From Hymenopus coronatus (Eukaryota; Arthropoda; Insecta; Mantodea; Hymenopodidae): a stretch of DNA of 64,000 nt. The stretch is from assembly GCA_030762935.1 (NCBI GenBank), contig CM060895.1, forward strand, positions 37,302,001 through 37,366,000, written 5' to 3'. The position numbers were made by a program, and so were the translations under genes. Under the pieces are notes generated by a model. It saw only the letters and a list, made by a program, of their open reading frames with translations, made no database searches and was not told the origin of the DNA. Shown here one piece after another: positions 38,150 to 48,757 of this stretch (positions are counted from its first letter, which is position 1; each line of letters starts with the position of its first letter).

Positions 38150-38670
38150 TCCTTCTTTTCCAATCGATGTTTAAAACCGGTAGTACTCTACATCTTCTTG
38201 AATATTGTTTATTAATGCATAAACATTGGGATGAACTCCTGAATTGATCTGTTTATTCTTTGATTCCATCCTTCTGAGATGTTATCAGTGCGGTGGCGTC
38301 TTCCACTGCAGTTCCGCATACATCTTGGTATGTGCTCGTTATCGAGCCACTGGTCTACAGAATAGTCGTAGAATTCGAAGTTTTTGGCTCTCAGGCGTGC
38401 TCTCCTGAATGCAGAACCAGCCATTTCCAAAGGAAGATGAGAAGGTGCTGAACATTCTTTTATGGCAGCGCATATCTTCGTTTTTCCTGTAGGCAGGAAC
38501 AGGCTCTTGTACTTTTCTCCACAAACATTGATTAAAATGATAATTGCAACCCAAAATATGTTTCAGAAGCTTCTAGCTGACTGTACAACAGCAGTTTCGA
38601 AGTCCATCATGAGAGTTGCAGGGCATCCAGGTTTTAATAGCTTTGAAAGAAGGGTAAACATTTTCTCTTT
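38150..38670 (-). pseudogene. MULE-type transposase fragment
   Basis: Minus-strand frames give CNYHFNQCLWRKVQ and, after a frameshift near 38400, the stretch FYDYSVDQWLDNEHIPRC and a WNQRINR motif. I recognise these as the C-terminal half of MULE/FLYWCH-associated transposases of insects. There is no start, and the 5' side is cut by a family A element beginning at 38673. It is a relic. Confidence 0.65.
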
Positions 38671-38672
38671 TT

Positions 38673-39504
38673 ACTTTCTCTAGCCCCATATGTACAACGT
38701 ACATAGGGATATAGAAGTATTATATTCCACCAAAAATTCGATACCGAGATTTCACCGGAAATACATGTTTTAGGACCCCCTGAATCCAAAAAAAGCATTT
38801 CCAGAAAAAGGTCCGTGTGTGTGTCCGTGAACACGATAACTCAAAAACGAAAAGTAGCTAAAATACGAAGATTTTGAGAAAAATCTCCCCACCTCAAACT
38901 ACCCTTTACATGGAACTTTTTTTGAAAATTTTTATTATCTTAAAAATGGCTATCATGATTTTGATTAAAATATCATATATTGAAGATATTTATCTGACAA
39001 ATAAAATGTTTATCTTCAATTTTCTGGGAATAGCTTCTAAATATCTGTTTATTCTGGATGAATTTTGCTTAATTTCGCATAACCAGTAAACCGTAAGAGA
39101 TAGACAAAAACTTACTCTACAAAAAATGTAGGTCTTGTTAAAATACACAACTTACGTCATATATATTTTTTTCGTGGAGCTTACCGTTTTCGAGGTATTC
39201 ATTGTTATTCGTTTCAGTTGTGAAGTATTTATACTTTTCTCAGACGGGAGTTTCCGTTTTCTTTTGTTCTACTCCCGGCCAAGAAAAGAAGCGATTTGTA
39301 ATAACAATCGCATAATGACAGCTTTTAAAACATTTGACTATCCGTTTAGCCTAGTGTATTCCCTTATTTTCTTCCTACTTATAAGGAACTAAGTAATAAG
39401 AACATTGTACTGAATACCTCGATTAGCAAGGTGCAGAAAGAAGAATAATCTTATGTAAGAAGTTTGTAGAACAGCTACAGAAAGTCATGTGAGTGTAACA
39501 CAGA
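38673..39504 (-). mobile_element. Family A element, near full length
   Basis: Minus orientation with a shortened microsatellite. It interrupts the MULE relic on one side. Confidence 0.83.
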
Positions 39505-39979
39505 TTTTTTTTATTCTGCACCAAGGTATATATAGCCGGAGTTGTATTTGTTTCCTCCCAGGAGCCTCTGAGATTGGTGTGAATGACAAATAGCTGCTCA
39601 AACTCCTTGCTCGAACTCTTGAAGGTTCTGTCGACAAAGAAAGAAACACTAAGTCATAGCCTCCGACATCTACAGCGTAAGTACTTAAAATGGTAGTGTT
39701 TGGCTTTTTTGCATTTACAGAATGTTTTCGCACTTCAGTTGCAGCTTCATCCGGAATATAAATATGGCTTCCTTCACTCAAAACTGTGTTGTCTTTATTT
39801 GAGAGTCTTCTTCTGCATTTGTAATTTATGAAATAAACGTTACTTCTTCTTTGTTGGTATAATCCATTATGTACTGATATCCGCTGTAAAGATGAATTCC
39901 ATATCTTCACAACAATTATAATTCATTACACTTCTTGGCACTCAGATATCAACTGTAGTAATGAACTCTACTTAGCGAA
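39505..39979. other. Unassigned, with a long minus-strand open frame
   Basis: A 141-codon frame at 39485-39910 on the minus strand partly runs into family A sequence and has no domain I recognise. I do not call it a gene. Confidence 0.3.
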
Positions 39980-40559
39980 TATCGCTCTCCTCCAAACCCT
40001 TACGTGCCAATTCTAAGAACTGCATTAGGCCGGGCCAGGGAATTATCTTTCGTACAAGTGTCACTCTAAATAATTCCTGTTTAGCCAATTCTGGGAATTT
40101 TCTATACTTTTCAATTCCTGTGGAGCCTCTGAAAATGTTATGAAAATGATACTTCCCGAGTTTCAAGATGACATTCTCTTTATGTTTGTTAAAAAAAACA
40201 GCACATTCGCTACCGGGCATTAAGCTTATATATGACAGTATGTGTGGCTCACCAACATTTCGCCACCTTGATCAGAGTCGGGGGAAACGAGTTCTGACGT
40301 CAGCACCTCACAGGAGCTTACCTTTGGACACACCTGATCGCAGCTGAACATTCAAGACACAGGTTTTAGTTTCGCAAACATAAAAAAGTAAATAAATAAC
40401 CTTTATACTTACATATAGGCCTGCCTTTAGCATTCTCCGTAACCTGAAAATAAAGTGTAATTATTAACATTAACTAGCAGATGTAATTTAAACAGATCCA
40501 TCCAAAAACAACAAAAATGCCGCTTTCAGGGAATCAGTCAATAATTATACTGTCTAGAA

Positions 40560-40770
40560 AGAGACAATTGTTACAGAACAAGTCAGATTATACAGAGAAT
40601 TGGAGAAGGGCTTAAATGCATTTATGTATTTCTATAGAAAAATATGAGCGCGTGTTAAGGCAGAAAGTCCATAAAAGGATGCTAGTGAAATTCAATAAAG
40701 TGATGGCATCACCTATCTTGCAGTTTGGTTGTGAAAACTGAGGAAGAGAAATGAAATAAGAATTGAAGGT
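40560..40770 (+). pseudogene. LINE RT fragment in left duplication unit
   Basis: One frame gives LVKFNKVMASPILQFGCEN before a stop. This resembles the same RT C-terminal block as 15775-16018. It is degraded and shared with the right duplication unit. Confidence 0.45.
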
Positions 40771-41189
40771 TTAGAAGTGAAGTAAATGAATGAGCGAACA
40801 AATGAACGAAGACATACATGAATGAATGAGTGCATTTGTAGTATACGTGCACTGACCTTTATCAGTCATGGGGTTCCCAAAGCGAACAGAATAGATAATA
40901 AGCAAGATAAAAACCGAAACAAAAATAGACGGAACAAGATATCGTACAAAAAATAAGACAAACACAATAAAATATCTTTGCTACATTTACATAACTGTTT
41001 ATACCTATTATGCAACAAAACTACTTCACGTATATCCAGATAAACATTTACAGAAATATGTTTATTACATATTTGCTTGTAGATGCGCGGGAATAAAAGA
41101 AATATACAGGCTTAAGAACAGCTAAAAATTATAAGAGCCGGTCGCTATGTGATGGCTTAGAAATTCCGTTCTCCTTGCTTAGCCAGGAG

Positions 41190-41432
41190 GAAGAAAAATC
41201 TTAAAAATCTTCATTCACGTGTCTTTCTCTACCCATTCTGCCACAAATTAATCGACTTTTCGTTTTTGAGTTATCATGTTCACATACACACACACACAAG
41301 CCTTTTTATAAACATTTTTTGATGCTGGAATCCCTAAAACATGTATTCCCAATTGAACCTCGAAATCGAATTTTTGGGTAGAATGCAATACCTTCTCTAC
41401 CTATATACTAAGCGCGAAGTAGAGAGAGTAAC
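41190..41432 (+). mobile_element. Family A element, internally deleted
   Basis: The head is joined directly to the CGACTTTTCGTTTTTGAG part and right end. Confidence 0.65.
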
Positions 41433-41960
41433 ATTACTTGATAAACATCACTAAAATTGATGAAAATCTGTTGATATGAACAATATGCACAAAACAAATC
41501 AATTTTAAAATATTTTAAGCATCCTCAAATATCACTTTGAACTCGCAAACATTAAACATTTCTAAAAGCTGTTATAATTAGATAAGTTCTCAAAACTAAC
41601 CTCTCATATCCATATTCAAATATGCGAGATTGTAATTTGGTGACATAAGTATGCCACAGTTTTCAAAATTTTGGAAACCTTACATAGCATGTGAAAAGGC
41701 CGGAGTTATTAAAATCGATTGTGTGGTTTTCGAGCTGACCATAAATAATAAAGAAACAGTCTCTGCTTATATTGTTAATATAGATATACATTTTCAATCA
41801 GCGATTAAATTGTGTGCACCATCAAGACTTCTCACGGAAATGAATGTATAACTATGTAATACTTTTAATTTTCATACATCAACTATGTATTAAACCATTA
41901 ACACCCACGATGCGCTTCAAAACAGTTAAACAATGATGTTCTGTGGAGCCATGTAAATAT
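41433..41960. other. Duplicated spacer
   Basis: Matches 59155-59625 plus 59892-59960. No coding signal. Confidence 0.5.
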
Positions 41961-42050
41961 GAAAAGTACCATTTTTTTGGGTCCAATGGACTTGAAAGTA
42001 GATATTTCCGGTGAAAACTCGATGTCAAACTTTTGATGGAATAGAATATT
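41961..42050 (+). mobile_element. Family A right-end fragment, present in both units
   Basis: GGTCCAATGGACTT then ATTTCCGGTGAAAACTCG. Its partner is at about 59980-60065, so it predates the duplication. Confidence 0.5.
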
Positions 42051-42054
42051 TAGG

Positions 42055-42385
42055 TAAAAAGGTAAAAAGGATAAAGGATAGATAACAGGAGGGGACGCCT
42101 AATGCAACCTATGCAGATTTGGCTGACACCCTCCAGGATGATGGAATAAAGTGAAGAACAAAAGAAGTCACAGACCACCGGAAATGCGCGGAAGTTGCTA
42201 ACGTTTTCCAGCCTGATGATTCGTTCCACTGCCGAGCCGTCAGAGAGGTCCTACAAGCGACCCCTCGACCTGGCAGCCCTCTAGTGTCCGGAGAGAAATC
42301 TTTTCATTGAGCATGCATTCGCGCCACCTTCCCACACTGAAAATACATCACCAACCTGGATGACAAAATATTCAATAAAATAAAA
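42055..42385. repeat. SINE-5 body-like block (left unit)
   Basis: GC-richer segment with TTTGGCTGACACCCTCCAGG and AACGTTTTCCAGCCTGATGA, matching 60065-60390. It is probably part of the SINE whose tRNA-like head is at 43014-43220, separated by an AT-rich block. Confidence 0.5.
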
Positions 42386-43013
42386 TCTGTATCCTATATC
42401 CTAGTGCATAATTTCATATACCAGAGCAGATATTACTATCTATTATACAATTATTCTACGGATAAAAACAACTACTAACCAAAAATAAACTTAATATAAT
42501 CATACTAAATTTACATTTCCAAAACAATTATTTAAATATAAACTAAACAAAAATGATTATCTTACAATATTCTTTTTAATTTACTTTAATACTTTTATAA
42601 TTCTTAAAATTACTATAACTACCCTATATTAAATTATTCATAAAATAATCTATTTATAATTTTTCATCTATGGATATATTTTACTTATTAATGATTTTAT
42701 CTTATAACATATATAATAAATATACTGTACATTCATATATTTTCAAAATATTATTTCTATTTCATTTAGGTGCTTTATTATTTTGAATGTATTTATTTTA
42801 TTTTATAAAAAAATCGAGTTCCAAATATTTTATTCACTTTTTAAATTTCACTTTATTTATTATTATTTCCTCCATTAGCAATTCACGCTTAATGTTTCTA
42901 TTAGTTGCATTATCTATATACAAATTTATATGTTGAATATATATTTCTTCTTTTTTATTTTATTGAATTTTTTCTTTCTTTGTCTATTCCTCTACACTCT
43001 TAATAACTATATC
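42386..43013. other. Very AT-rich block
   Basis: Over 600 bases of A/T-dominated sequence, also present at 60391-61012. No gene. Confidence 0.6.
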
Positions 43014-43220
43014 TATTATATTTACAGAGGCACTCCAGGGAATGAAGGATAAATCATGAAAATAAATCGAGGCAGATGAGAAACCACCGCAGAATTCTCC
43101 TGGCAACCTCAAAGAGAATAAGGTCACCCACGGGACAGAGTCGGGCGTCCACCGGGGATCGAACTCCGGACCTCCTGAATGCGAATCGCACGCGTTACTC
43201 GGCATCACCTCGCTCCGTTT
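43014..43220 (-). repeat. SINE-5 tRNA-like head (left unit)
   Basis: The minus strand starts CGGAGCGAGGTGATGCCGAG and has B box GGAGTTCGATCCCCGG. It is shared with 61013-61205, so it is older than the duplication. It lies within 400 bp of the peptide gene. Confidence 0.58.
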
Positions 43221-43342
43221 TGAATAGGTAAGTTGTGGAGGAAGTACAAATCTTACGTATATCACTGTAGAATGATCCAGCTTTGCCCAGCTTAATTTCC
43301 CCACACTCTCAGCCGTTTCTCTCATTCACGCTTTGTATACAA

Positions 43343-43352
43343 GGAAGTTCCC
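43343..43352 (-). promoter_or_regulatory. kappaB-like site, peptide gene copy 1
   Basis: On the minus strand this reads GGGAACTTCC, a full match to the insect Rel/NF-kappaB consensus GGGRAYYYYY. It lies about 240 bp upstream of the predicted start and is identical in copy 2. A second, weaker match (GGGAATTACT, one mismatch) sits at about 43528-43537, just upstream of the TATA box. Confidence 0.4.
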
Positions 43353-43463
43353 GGACAGCCGCAATCACTATGTTAAGGTCGGACCTTGAGCCGGCTTCGA
43401 GGAAACAGCTGATATGTAAGCTGTTCTGAAAGTAATACACAGCGCGGGTAAGTAACCTTTAAC

Positions 43464-43469
43464 TGATAA
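43464..43469 (+). promoter_or_regulatory. GATA site, peptide gene copy 1
   Basis: TGATAA fits the (A/T)GATA(A/G) motif that insect fat-body immune promoters often carry near kappaB sites. The equivalent in copy 2 is 61452-61457. Confidence 0.35.
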
Positions 43470-43555
43470 AGATTCGCTCAGCATCAAACGTCCAAAAAAA
43501 GTGGTACAGAGAAAACAGCAGTGCACAGTAATTCCCCGGAGAACATTCCATGTAG

Positions 43556-43564
43556 TATATAAAG
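43556..43564 (+). promoter_or_regulatory. TATA box of peptide gene copy 1
   Basis: TATATAAAG lies 50 bp before the ATG. It predicts transcription start near 43580-43590, where TTTTCACTC resembles an insect initiator. The box is conserved in copy 2 at 61544-61552. Confidence 0.7.
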
Positions 43565-43613
43565 CCGAACGTTTTCACTCTAAGATCATAAGACATCCCA
43601 GCACACTACCAAC

Positions 43614-43667
43614 ATGAAGGGTTACATAGTAGCAGCTATCCTCCTGGTCGCCATGGTGATGCTGCAG
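43614..43667 (+). CDS. Exon 1 of peptide gene copy 1 (signal peptide)
   Basis: There are 54 coding bases (18 codons) from ATG to a CAG|GTAAAC donor. The ATG is the first after the TATA box and is preceded by CCAAC. The exon encodes most of the hydrophobic signal sequence. Against copy 2 only one base differs, giving an Ile-to-Val change. Confidence 0.8.
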
Positions 43668-44244
43668 GTAAACAAAACATCTAATCTTTAATCTAAATAT
43701 AGAAAATTGCTAAAATAAAAAAAAATAAAAAAAAAAAAAAAAAATAAAAAAAAAAAAACAATTTTAGCTTTTTATGCGGTCTTGAAATTTCACGTTTAAA
43801 ATTATTTAGGCCTAGTTTATCACTTTAGGCATAATACTTATATTTTAGATAAATGTTTTACAAATTGTACTGCTTCTACTATTTCGTACTGTGAATTAAG
43901 CATCACTTTACAGAACAAATTGTAACTTCTACACACCTTGGTGTAAAACTGTTAAATTGTACTCTTCTAGGGAAAGTTTTGCTCTACAAATTGGTACTAG
44001 TGTTACGAGAGTACGACTATTGAAGAGAGTTAAATTACATTTTAGGTTACGGGAGCAACCTAAATGCTATTTTGGATCTAATTTTGTTTTAGTAATATGT
44101 CAGGCTATTACTTTCTCCATACGCACTATGTACATAGTGTATAGAGAAAGTATTGCACTCCACCAAAAAATTCGATACCAAGATTTCACCGGAAATATAT
44201 CTTTTAGGGTCCCCAATATCCAAAAATGCATTTTGACAAAAAGG

Positions 44245-44281
<37 letters not shown>

Positions 44282-46743
44282 GTGTGTCTGTGAACACGAT
44301 AACTCAAAAACGAAAAGTCGGTAAAATACCAAACTTGGTATTTAAGTTTAGTATCTTTCAGGGATGCGACACGAAAATTTTGAGAAAAATTCCCCCAGCC
44401 CCAACTACCCTTTACATGGAACTTTTTTCGCAAATTTTGATTTTCTCAAAAATGGCTCTAACGATTTTGATTAAAATTTCGTATATTAAACATATTTACC
44501 TAACAAATAAAATGTATATCTTGAATTTTCTGGAAATAGCCTCTGAAGAGTAGTTTATTCTGGATGAATTTTAATAAATTTTGAATAACTGCTGAACCGT
44601 AAGAGATGGACAAAAATTTACTACACAGAAAATGTACAGCACATTAAAACACTCAATTTATGTTATATACATTTTTTCGTGGAGTTCGTCGTTTTTGTGA
44701 CATTCCTTATTTTTGGTTTCTGCTATGAAAAACGTATACTTTTCTCATACAGGAACTTGTCAACTCCTATCCATATAGACAAAGGAACTTCATTGACATA
44801 GCAACCAGCTTTTGACTATCGCTTTAAACTACGGTTGTCCCTTATTTCGCTTCTACTTACAAGGAAGCGAGTAATAAGACTATTTCTGCTATTTTTGTCT
44901 GATTAGCATAAAGTAAATAGAAGTATAAGCTTTTTAAGAATTATTTGTTGCAGGGATATGGAGAAGTACACATCAGATTTTTTTTTTTTTTTAAAACAGT
45001 TTCTAATAAATGTTAATATAAATTTGGTATAGTTCAGAAAATAATCCTATGTTCCTTAATAAACAAGCTTATTGGACAAAAGTGGATCGGTGTACATTAC
45101 GTAAATATTTCAGTGAGATAATCTATCATAAATTTAGCAGATTTAACATTGGTTAATATAGTTTTTAATCTCCTCTTAAACAATAAGCTTAGATGTATGA
45201 GATTAAACTTAATTATTTGTCTTTTTGTTCTGATTTTATAGAAAAGTTTACTTAAGTTGATCAAGTGATGTTTCCTTTTTAATTCTAAGTGACGTCTTTA
45301 GAAGCTTTCTGTGCAACACTTACCCGAGTTTTATTTCTCTCAGAATGACTCATTTTGTAGTATGTTTCAGTTACGAATTAAATTATGTTACCATTAGCCT
45401 TCTCAAAAACTAGATTAGTGTATTTTTTACCTTTATAAGACATCTTCGAAGGTTGTTGTTAAATAATAGTCCGCAATACAGAATATATTTTTAAAAATAA
45501 AATTCTAATAAAATCAGTTCGAAATTATATAGAGACTTCGGTTATTACATACTAGCCTGGAACAAGTTTTAAAAAACCAAAAAAAAAGCTAATTTTATTT
45601 TCCTATTACCTTAATTTTGATAAGTGTTCTTAAAATAGCTTGTAACATAAAGTTCAGCTCAGTATAATGTTACTTTATAAGTATGTATATTATAATATGT
45701 ATTTTAATATGCCAAACAATTAAGGATTTCTTTCATTGGTAATTTTACGTCAATTTTAAAATAAAGCTAAAAAATCCAACATTTGTATTTAAATATCCAT
45801 ATTATCTCTCCATAAACGAATTTTGTATTAAAATAGATAAAGATTTTACATCAGTGTTCCTAGTTTAATATCTATGCTTATGGTGTTTGCAAAGATAGCG
45901 ACTTATAATATTTTACTTTACGTAATATATTTATATAAAAACTGCGTTATTAAACTTAATTATCCTCATCTTAGTTCTCTTGCTGGAACAAGTCAGAATT
46001 AAATATCAATTGTAGTGATCTATCGAGGGAGAATCTCGAATTTCGAGTTGAGTTTATTATCATATTTGATCACTAAAATAAAACAAACCTAAACAATACA
46101 TGCATTAATTAATATGGTTATAAAGTATAAATATTATAAAAAAGTCATACATTATGAATTTTCACTGGTATCTTTTTAATTTCCCTTACAAATTTAAAGA
46201 GATGAACAAAATTTCTGAATTCTAATCATAAAGTACTTTCTCATTAAGAAACAATTATACCTTGAAAGCTGACAAGATATGACAGGTTCAAATCAGAGTA
46301 TTTCTCCATCGTGCAGATAGGCACAAGAAAATGTGACTTTTTTATAAGAGAAAATGATTATACAAATTTTAATTAACAGTTAATTTATGTGCATAATAGC
46401 CCCAAATCAAAACGCTAGCAAGTATACAGAAATATATTACTATAACTCAAAAATTTCATTTCCAGCTTCCTTTTCCTTTACGTTTCTTTGTAATTTCAAT
46501 AAAATGAAGACATATTACCTTTTTTTCTCTTCCTTTTTATTTACACCATGAAACACATTTTCTTCATTTCGTTGTACAAATTCGGAAAACAACAGCGAAA
46601 AATCTAACAATGAAATGTATATTTTTCAGGTCATGCAGACCACAGAAGCGAAGCCCAGAGGTGAGTTAATATGTATATGTTTAAACAAAGCTAACCTCAT
46701 TAGTCTTTATCTTTCGCTCCACCATTCTAAACAAGAAAAAAAA

Positions 46744-46774
<31 letters not shown>

Positions 46775-48757
46775 CACAATACACATATGCTGACCTACTG
46801 CACTGTAAACACAATATTACAACACAATTATTTCACAAGTAATATTTAACGGCGGTGTAAGAATGCGCTTCGTATTATAAAGAGTTTTGTTTATAATCGC
46901 AACAATGAATAAAATACGAGAGCATTTAACAATGACTATTCCATTCGTCCCGCGTATTTGATATTGACCAATAACGTTTAGAAATTCGTCGGATATCGAT
47001 CAATCACAGTCGTTTATTTCATAACACGCATTCAAGAATGTGATTTGATGGATAGAACGACAGCACGTTACTGAAACGTAATAGTATCAGTATGCAGTGA
47101 ATATAGCCTCCAGATTCAAATGATGGCAGTTTCCAAATAAGTTAGGTTCTTGAAACAAATGTCTTTATTGTGCTCTGATTTTAGATTAGTTTAAGGTTAA
47201 CTATTTTTTTTTTATTTGCAATGTTGGTAGCAGTTGTCAGCATTCCAGTTGACAGTTGCTGATTTGATTTTCAATAGCACAAGTAAGAAAGTAATTACTG
47301 TTTGTATAATCTGCTATATTTTATTCATTGGATAATATTTTGGATAGGTACTAGGAATGATTTATGACTAGGTTACCTCTAAAAGCATTTGTTTCTTACA
47401 AAACGCTCATACTATAGCATTTTCTGACATTCTTGTGTCGGGTTTGATGCAAAGAAATGACTACGTACCGTGTTTTAGAACGCATGTTACGTATAAGAGA
47501 GGAACATAAATTGAAATGTATTAAGAGGGAGAAAGAATTAAAAGAAATTTAAACAGAAGCTAAAGCTAACATTACAGAAGAGATGATGTTATGGAATAAT
47601 TCCTTAAATTTGAACGTCAGAGTTCTGTGAAACGAAAACAAAATTGCAGTAAATAAGTATGGATCGGGGTTCCAACAAAATCTTTTGGTGAACTTCCATA
47701 TGCGATCCGGATTTGAAAGTGTTAAAAATTTAAACATGTCCATATTTGAAACCCGCTAAATTTCGAAGGTTTTGACTTCTTGTTGGGATCATTTGGGTTT
47801 TATCCAGATCCCTCATTTAGTCCCGTTGTCGCTCCGCAGTCGCTTTCTTCATCCGCAACCACTGCATTCCTCTTCTTATGAAGTATCCCTTGGATACGCT
47901 TTGCAGTTTAGGGTCCTCCTGTCTGTAACAGACAGTAACTACAACGCAGCTCTGTTCGTAGAATAAAAAAAAAGCCAAATCCGGATCACGTAGGGAAGTA
48001 AGTGTAATATTTTCAGAATATGAGTAAAGAGAAAGTTTTACCAAAATATTGTCGAAAGCCTTTTAGACTGCACTTTCTTTCGTTTTCTAAAGAATAAATG
48101 TTTACAATAACATTAAGACTAATTGTATTAATACGAAACTAACTGATGCTTTTCCTATTGATCTAGTATATGGTACCTCCCTGACTTTAATGGTATATAC
48201 GTATGAAATACCGATTGAGATGGCGAGATCGAGTGATACATTCGAGAAGTCGAGAGTTCGATTCCTGGTGACCTTTGACCTTGGGTTTTCCTGATTTTTC
48301 CTGGTCAATAGACGAGTGCTGGAGTGCTTTCTCATCTACCACGGTTTCCTTTACATCATTCCCTTTCACTCCGTTCCTTTCACATATTGCAGGTGTGTTT
48401 CTAAGTTTCGTGGCGTATGGCAGTGCCGGACAGAAGGCGCGGTTGCTTGCTCAAAGGAGAGAGAATTTCCTCTAGACTAGCAGGTCGCTTGGTCGTTAAG
48501 CGGGAGGGTCTTCAAGCAAGGTCCTCTGCGAATCTCTGTGGCCTGCGGCATGTAGCCTGCTGTACTTCTTGCACTTTATCCCTTCCTCATGAGGAGTCGG
48601 TAGACATAATAAATGGCGCAGTGCACGAGATATCCCCCTCCATTGTTCAACCTATATCTGTATATGTATACATGCACCAATCTAACATTTTCTTTTCTCT
48701 TATTTTCCAGTTTGCTGCACTCTATTCAAAGGCAAAATGAATTGCAGAGGATGTTAA
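43614..48757 (+). CDS. Small secreted cationic cysteine-rich peptide, copy 1 (three exons)
   Basis: Join 43614-43667, 46630-46660 and 48711-48757. The precursor has 43 codons and ends at TAA 48755-48757. Seen: a basic start (Met-Lys), a hydrophobic run rich in Val/Ala/Leu/Met (about residues 4-20), then Thr-Thr-Glu-Ala followed by Lys-Pro-Arg, a good signal-peptidase context. The predicted mature part is 18 residues with three Lys, two Arg, no acidic residue and four Cys in the order CC-x8-C-x2-C. All splice junctions are GT-AG; phases are 0 (intron 1, 2962 bp) and 1 (intron 2, 2050 bp). A TATA box lies about 50 bp upstream of the ATG, and an ATTAAA at 49009-49014 could serve polyadenylation. 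Inference: an extracellular antimicrobial or defence peptide; a venom-like peptide is the alternative. I recognise no known family. Exons 1 and 2 are backed by the duplicate gene; exon 3 rests on splice signals, frame and cysteine content only. Confidence 0.68.
43668..46629 (+). other. Intron 1 of peptide gene copy 1
   Basis: AT-rich intron with an A-run near 43715-43760 and a minus-strand family A element (44110-44977) that is missing from copy 2. The remainder aligns through its length with intron 1 of copy 2. I see no other coding signal in it. Confidence 0.65.
44110..44977 (-). mobile_element. Family A element in intron 1 (copy 1 only)
   Basis: 868 bp in minus orientation with a (GT)n tract at 44246-44280. 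The empty site is near 62025-62045 in the right unit, where the flanks join as GGTTATTTTTAAAAAAAC. Confidence 0.88.
46630..46660 (+). CDS. Exon 2 of peptide gene copy 1 (cleavage region)
   Basis: This 31-base exon lies between a TTTTTCAG acceptor and an AGAG|GTGAGT donor. It encodes ten residues ending Ala-Lys-Pro-Arg plus the first base of the next codon. Copy 2 has the same exon with two base changes, one silent and one Glu-to-Asp. Both splice sites are intact in both copies. Confidence 0.78.
46661..48710 (+). other. Intron 2 of peptide gene copy 1
   Basis: It holds an A-run followed by (CA)n near 46736-46780 and a tRNA-headed SINE-like block (about 48210-48660). The part between, about 46860-48200, shows no convincing reading frame. 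The first few hundred bases match the sequence after exon 2 in copy 2. Confidence 0.55.
48210..48660 (+). repeat. SINE-like block with tRNA-like head
   Basis: The A box-like GATGGCGAGATCGAGTGAT and B box GAGTTCGATTCCTGG are followed by a GC-richer body. Only one copy is in the window, so family status is inferred. Confidence 0.4.
48711..48757 (+). CDS. Exon 3 of peptide gene copy 1 (cysteine-rich mature part)
   Basis: It starts after a strong pyrimidine-rich acceptor (48688-48710, ending TTTTCCAG). Joined in phase 1 to exon 2, it completes a Val codon and then reads 14 residues containing all four cysteines before TAA. Its counterpart in copy 2 would lie past the right edge, so conservation cannot be tested here. 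An incorrect exon choice remains possible, but frame, acceptor quality and cysteine density agree. Confidence 0.62.

Noticed and set aside
39485..39910. 141-codon minus-strand frame as a gene
   Set aside because: It runs into a family A end and shows no domain, splice context or duplicate-copy conservation.
44110..44977. Family A as a Helitron
   Set aside because: The left end begins TC and there are hairpins, but no CTRR end follows a hairpin on either strand, and insertion is in A/T runs rather than a precise A-T site.
46615..46842. Reading exon 2 as part of a longer 75-codon unspliced frame
   Set aside because: The match to copy 2 in coding terms covers only the 31 bases between splice sites. 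The continuation runs into an A-run and CA repeat.
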